Assembly (NCBI GenBank): GCA_900549055.1
Contig: URNB01000109.1
Location: forward strand, 1-6,137
Reading direction: 5' to 3'
DNA length: 6,137 nt
DNA from: an uncultured Oscillospiraceae bacterium
GTDB taxonomy: Bacteria > Bacillota > Clostridia > Oscillospirales > Acutalibacteraceae
The translations under genes were made by a program, and so were the position numbers. Within the stretch, counting starts at the first letter, position 1, and each line of letters begins with the position of its first letter. The notes beneath the pieces are model-generated. The model was not told where the DNA came from and did not search any database. It worked only from the letters and a program-made list of their open reading frames with translations. Shown here in pieces: positions 6,126-6,137 of this stretch.

Positions 6126-6137
6126 ATAAAATCGAGT

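Overview
The window reads as an ordinary chromosomal stretch of a Firmicute, most likely a gut-type clostridium near the Oscillospiraceae/Ruminococcaceae. The reasons are the gene families, frequent non-ATG starts with purine-rich ribosome binding sites, mixed base composition with AT-rich gaps, and a gene order that recalls two conserved clostridial neighbourhoods. All convincing genes lie on the + strand. The taxonomic placement is inference from gene content, because there is no rRNA or other marker here.

Left block (1-2687): the last 15 codons of an unidentified gene overlap by ATGA a GNAT-type acetyltransferase. That gene overlaps by GTGA a PLP-dependent protein of the 'methionine gamma-lyase family / aluminium resistance' group (YnbB-like), and a beta-propeller-like protein of unknown function follows 15 bases later. 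Spacing and overlaps indicate one transcription unit whose promoter lies left of the window.

Middle block (2688-3562): after a 73-base gap containing a TA-rich tract, a 72-residue single-membrane-segment protein overlaps a minimal site-2 (M50) protease resembling SpoIVFB. The small gene sits where clostridia often encode a SpoIVFA-like M23 protein, but it has no M23 domain. The protease stops shortly after its last membrane helix, with no CBS domain.

Right block (3563-6137): a good sigma-A-type promoter directly after the protease stop drives a B12-binding-type radical SAM protein (TIGR03960-like) and its usual partner (TIGR03936/DUF2344-like), which overlap by 14 bases. The partner's stop overlaps an ATG with a good ribosome binding site (TAATG), as if another gene began here; in many clostridia that gene is a ribonuclease E/G followed by rplU. 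The new frame closes after four codons, exactly where a perfect 11-bp inverted repeat begins, close to the window edge. This may mark an inserted or dispersed repeat.

I see no CRISPR array, tRNA, rRNA, complete insertion sequence or defence system. The points worth a second look are the stripped-down SpoIVFA/SpoIVFB-like pair, the interrupted start plus palindrome at the right edge, the unassigned propeller protein, and several start-codon decisions.
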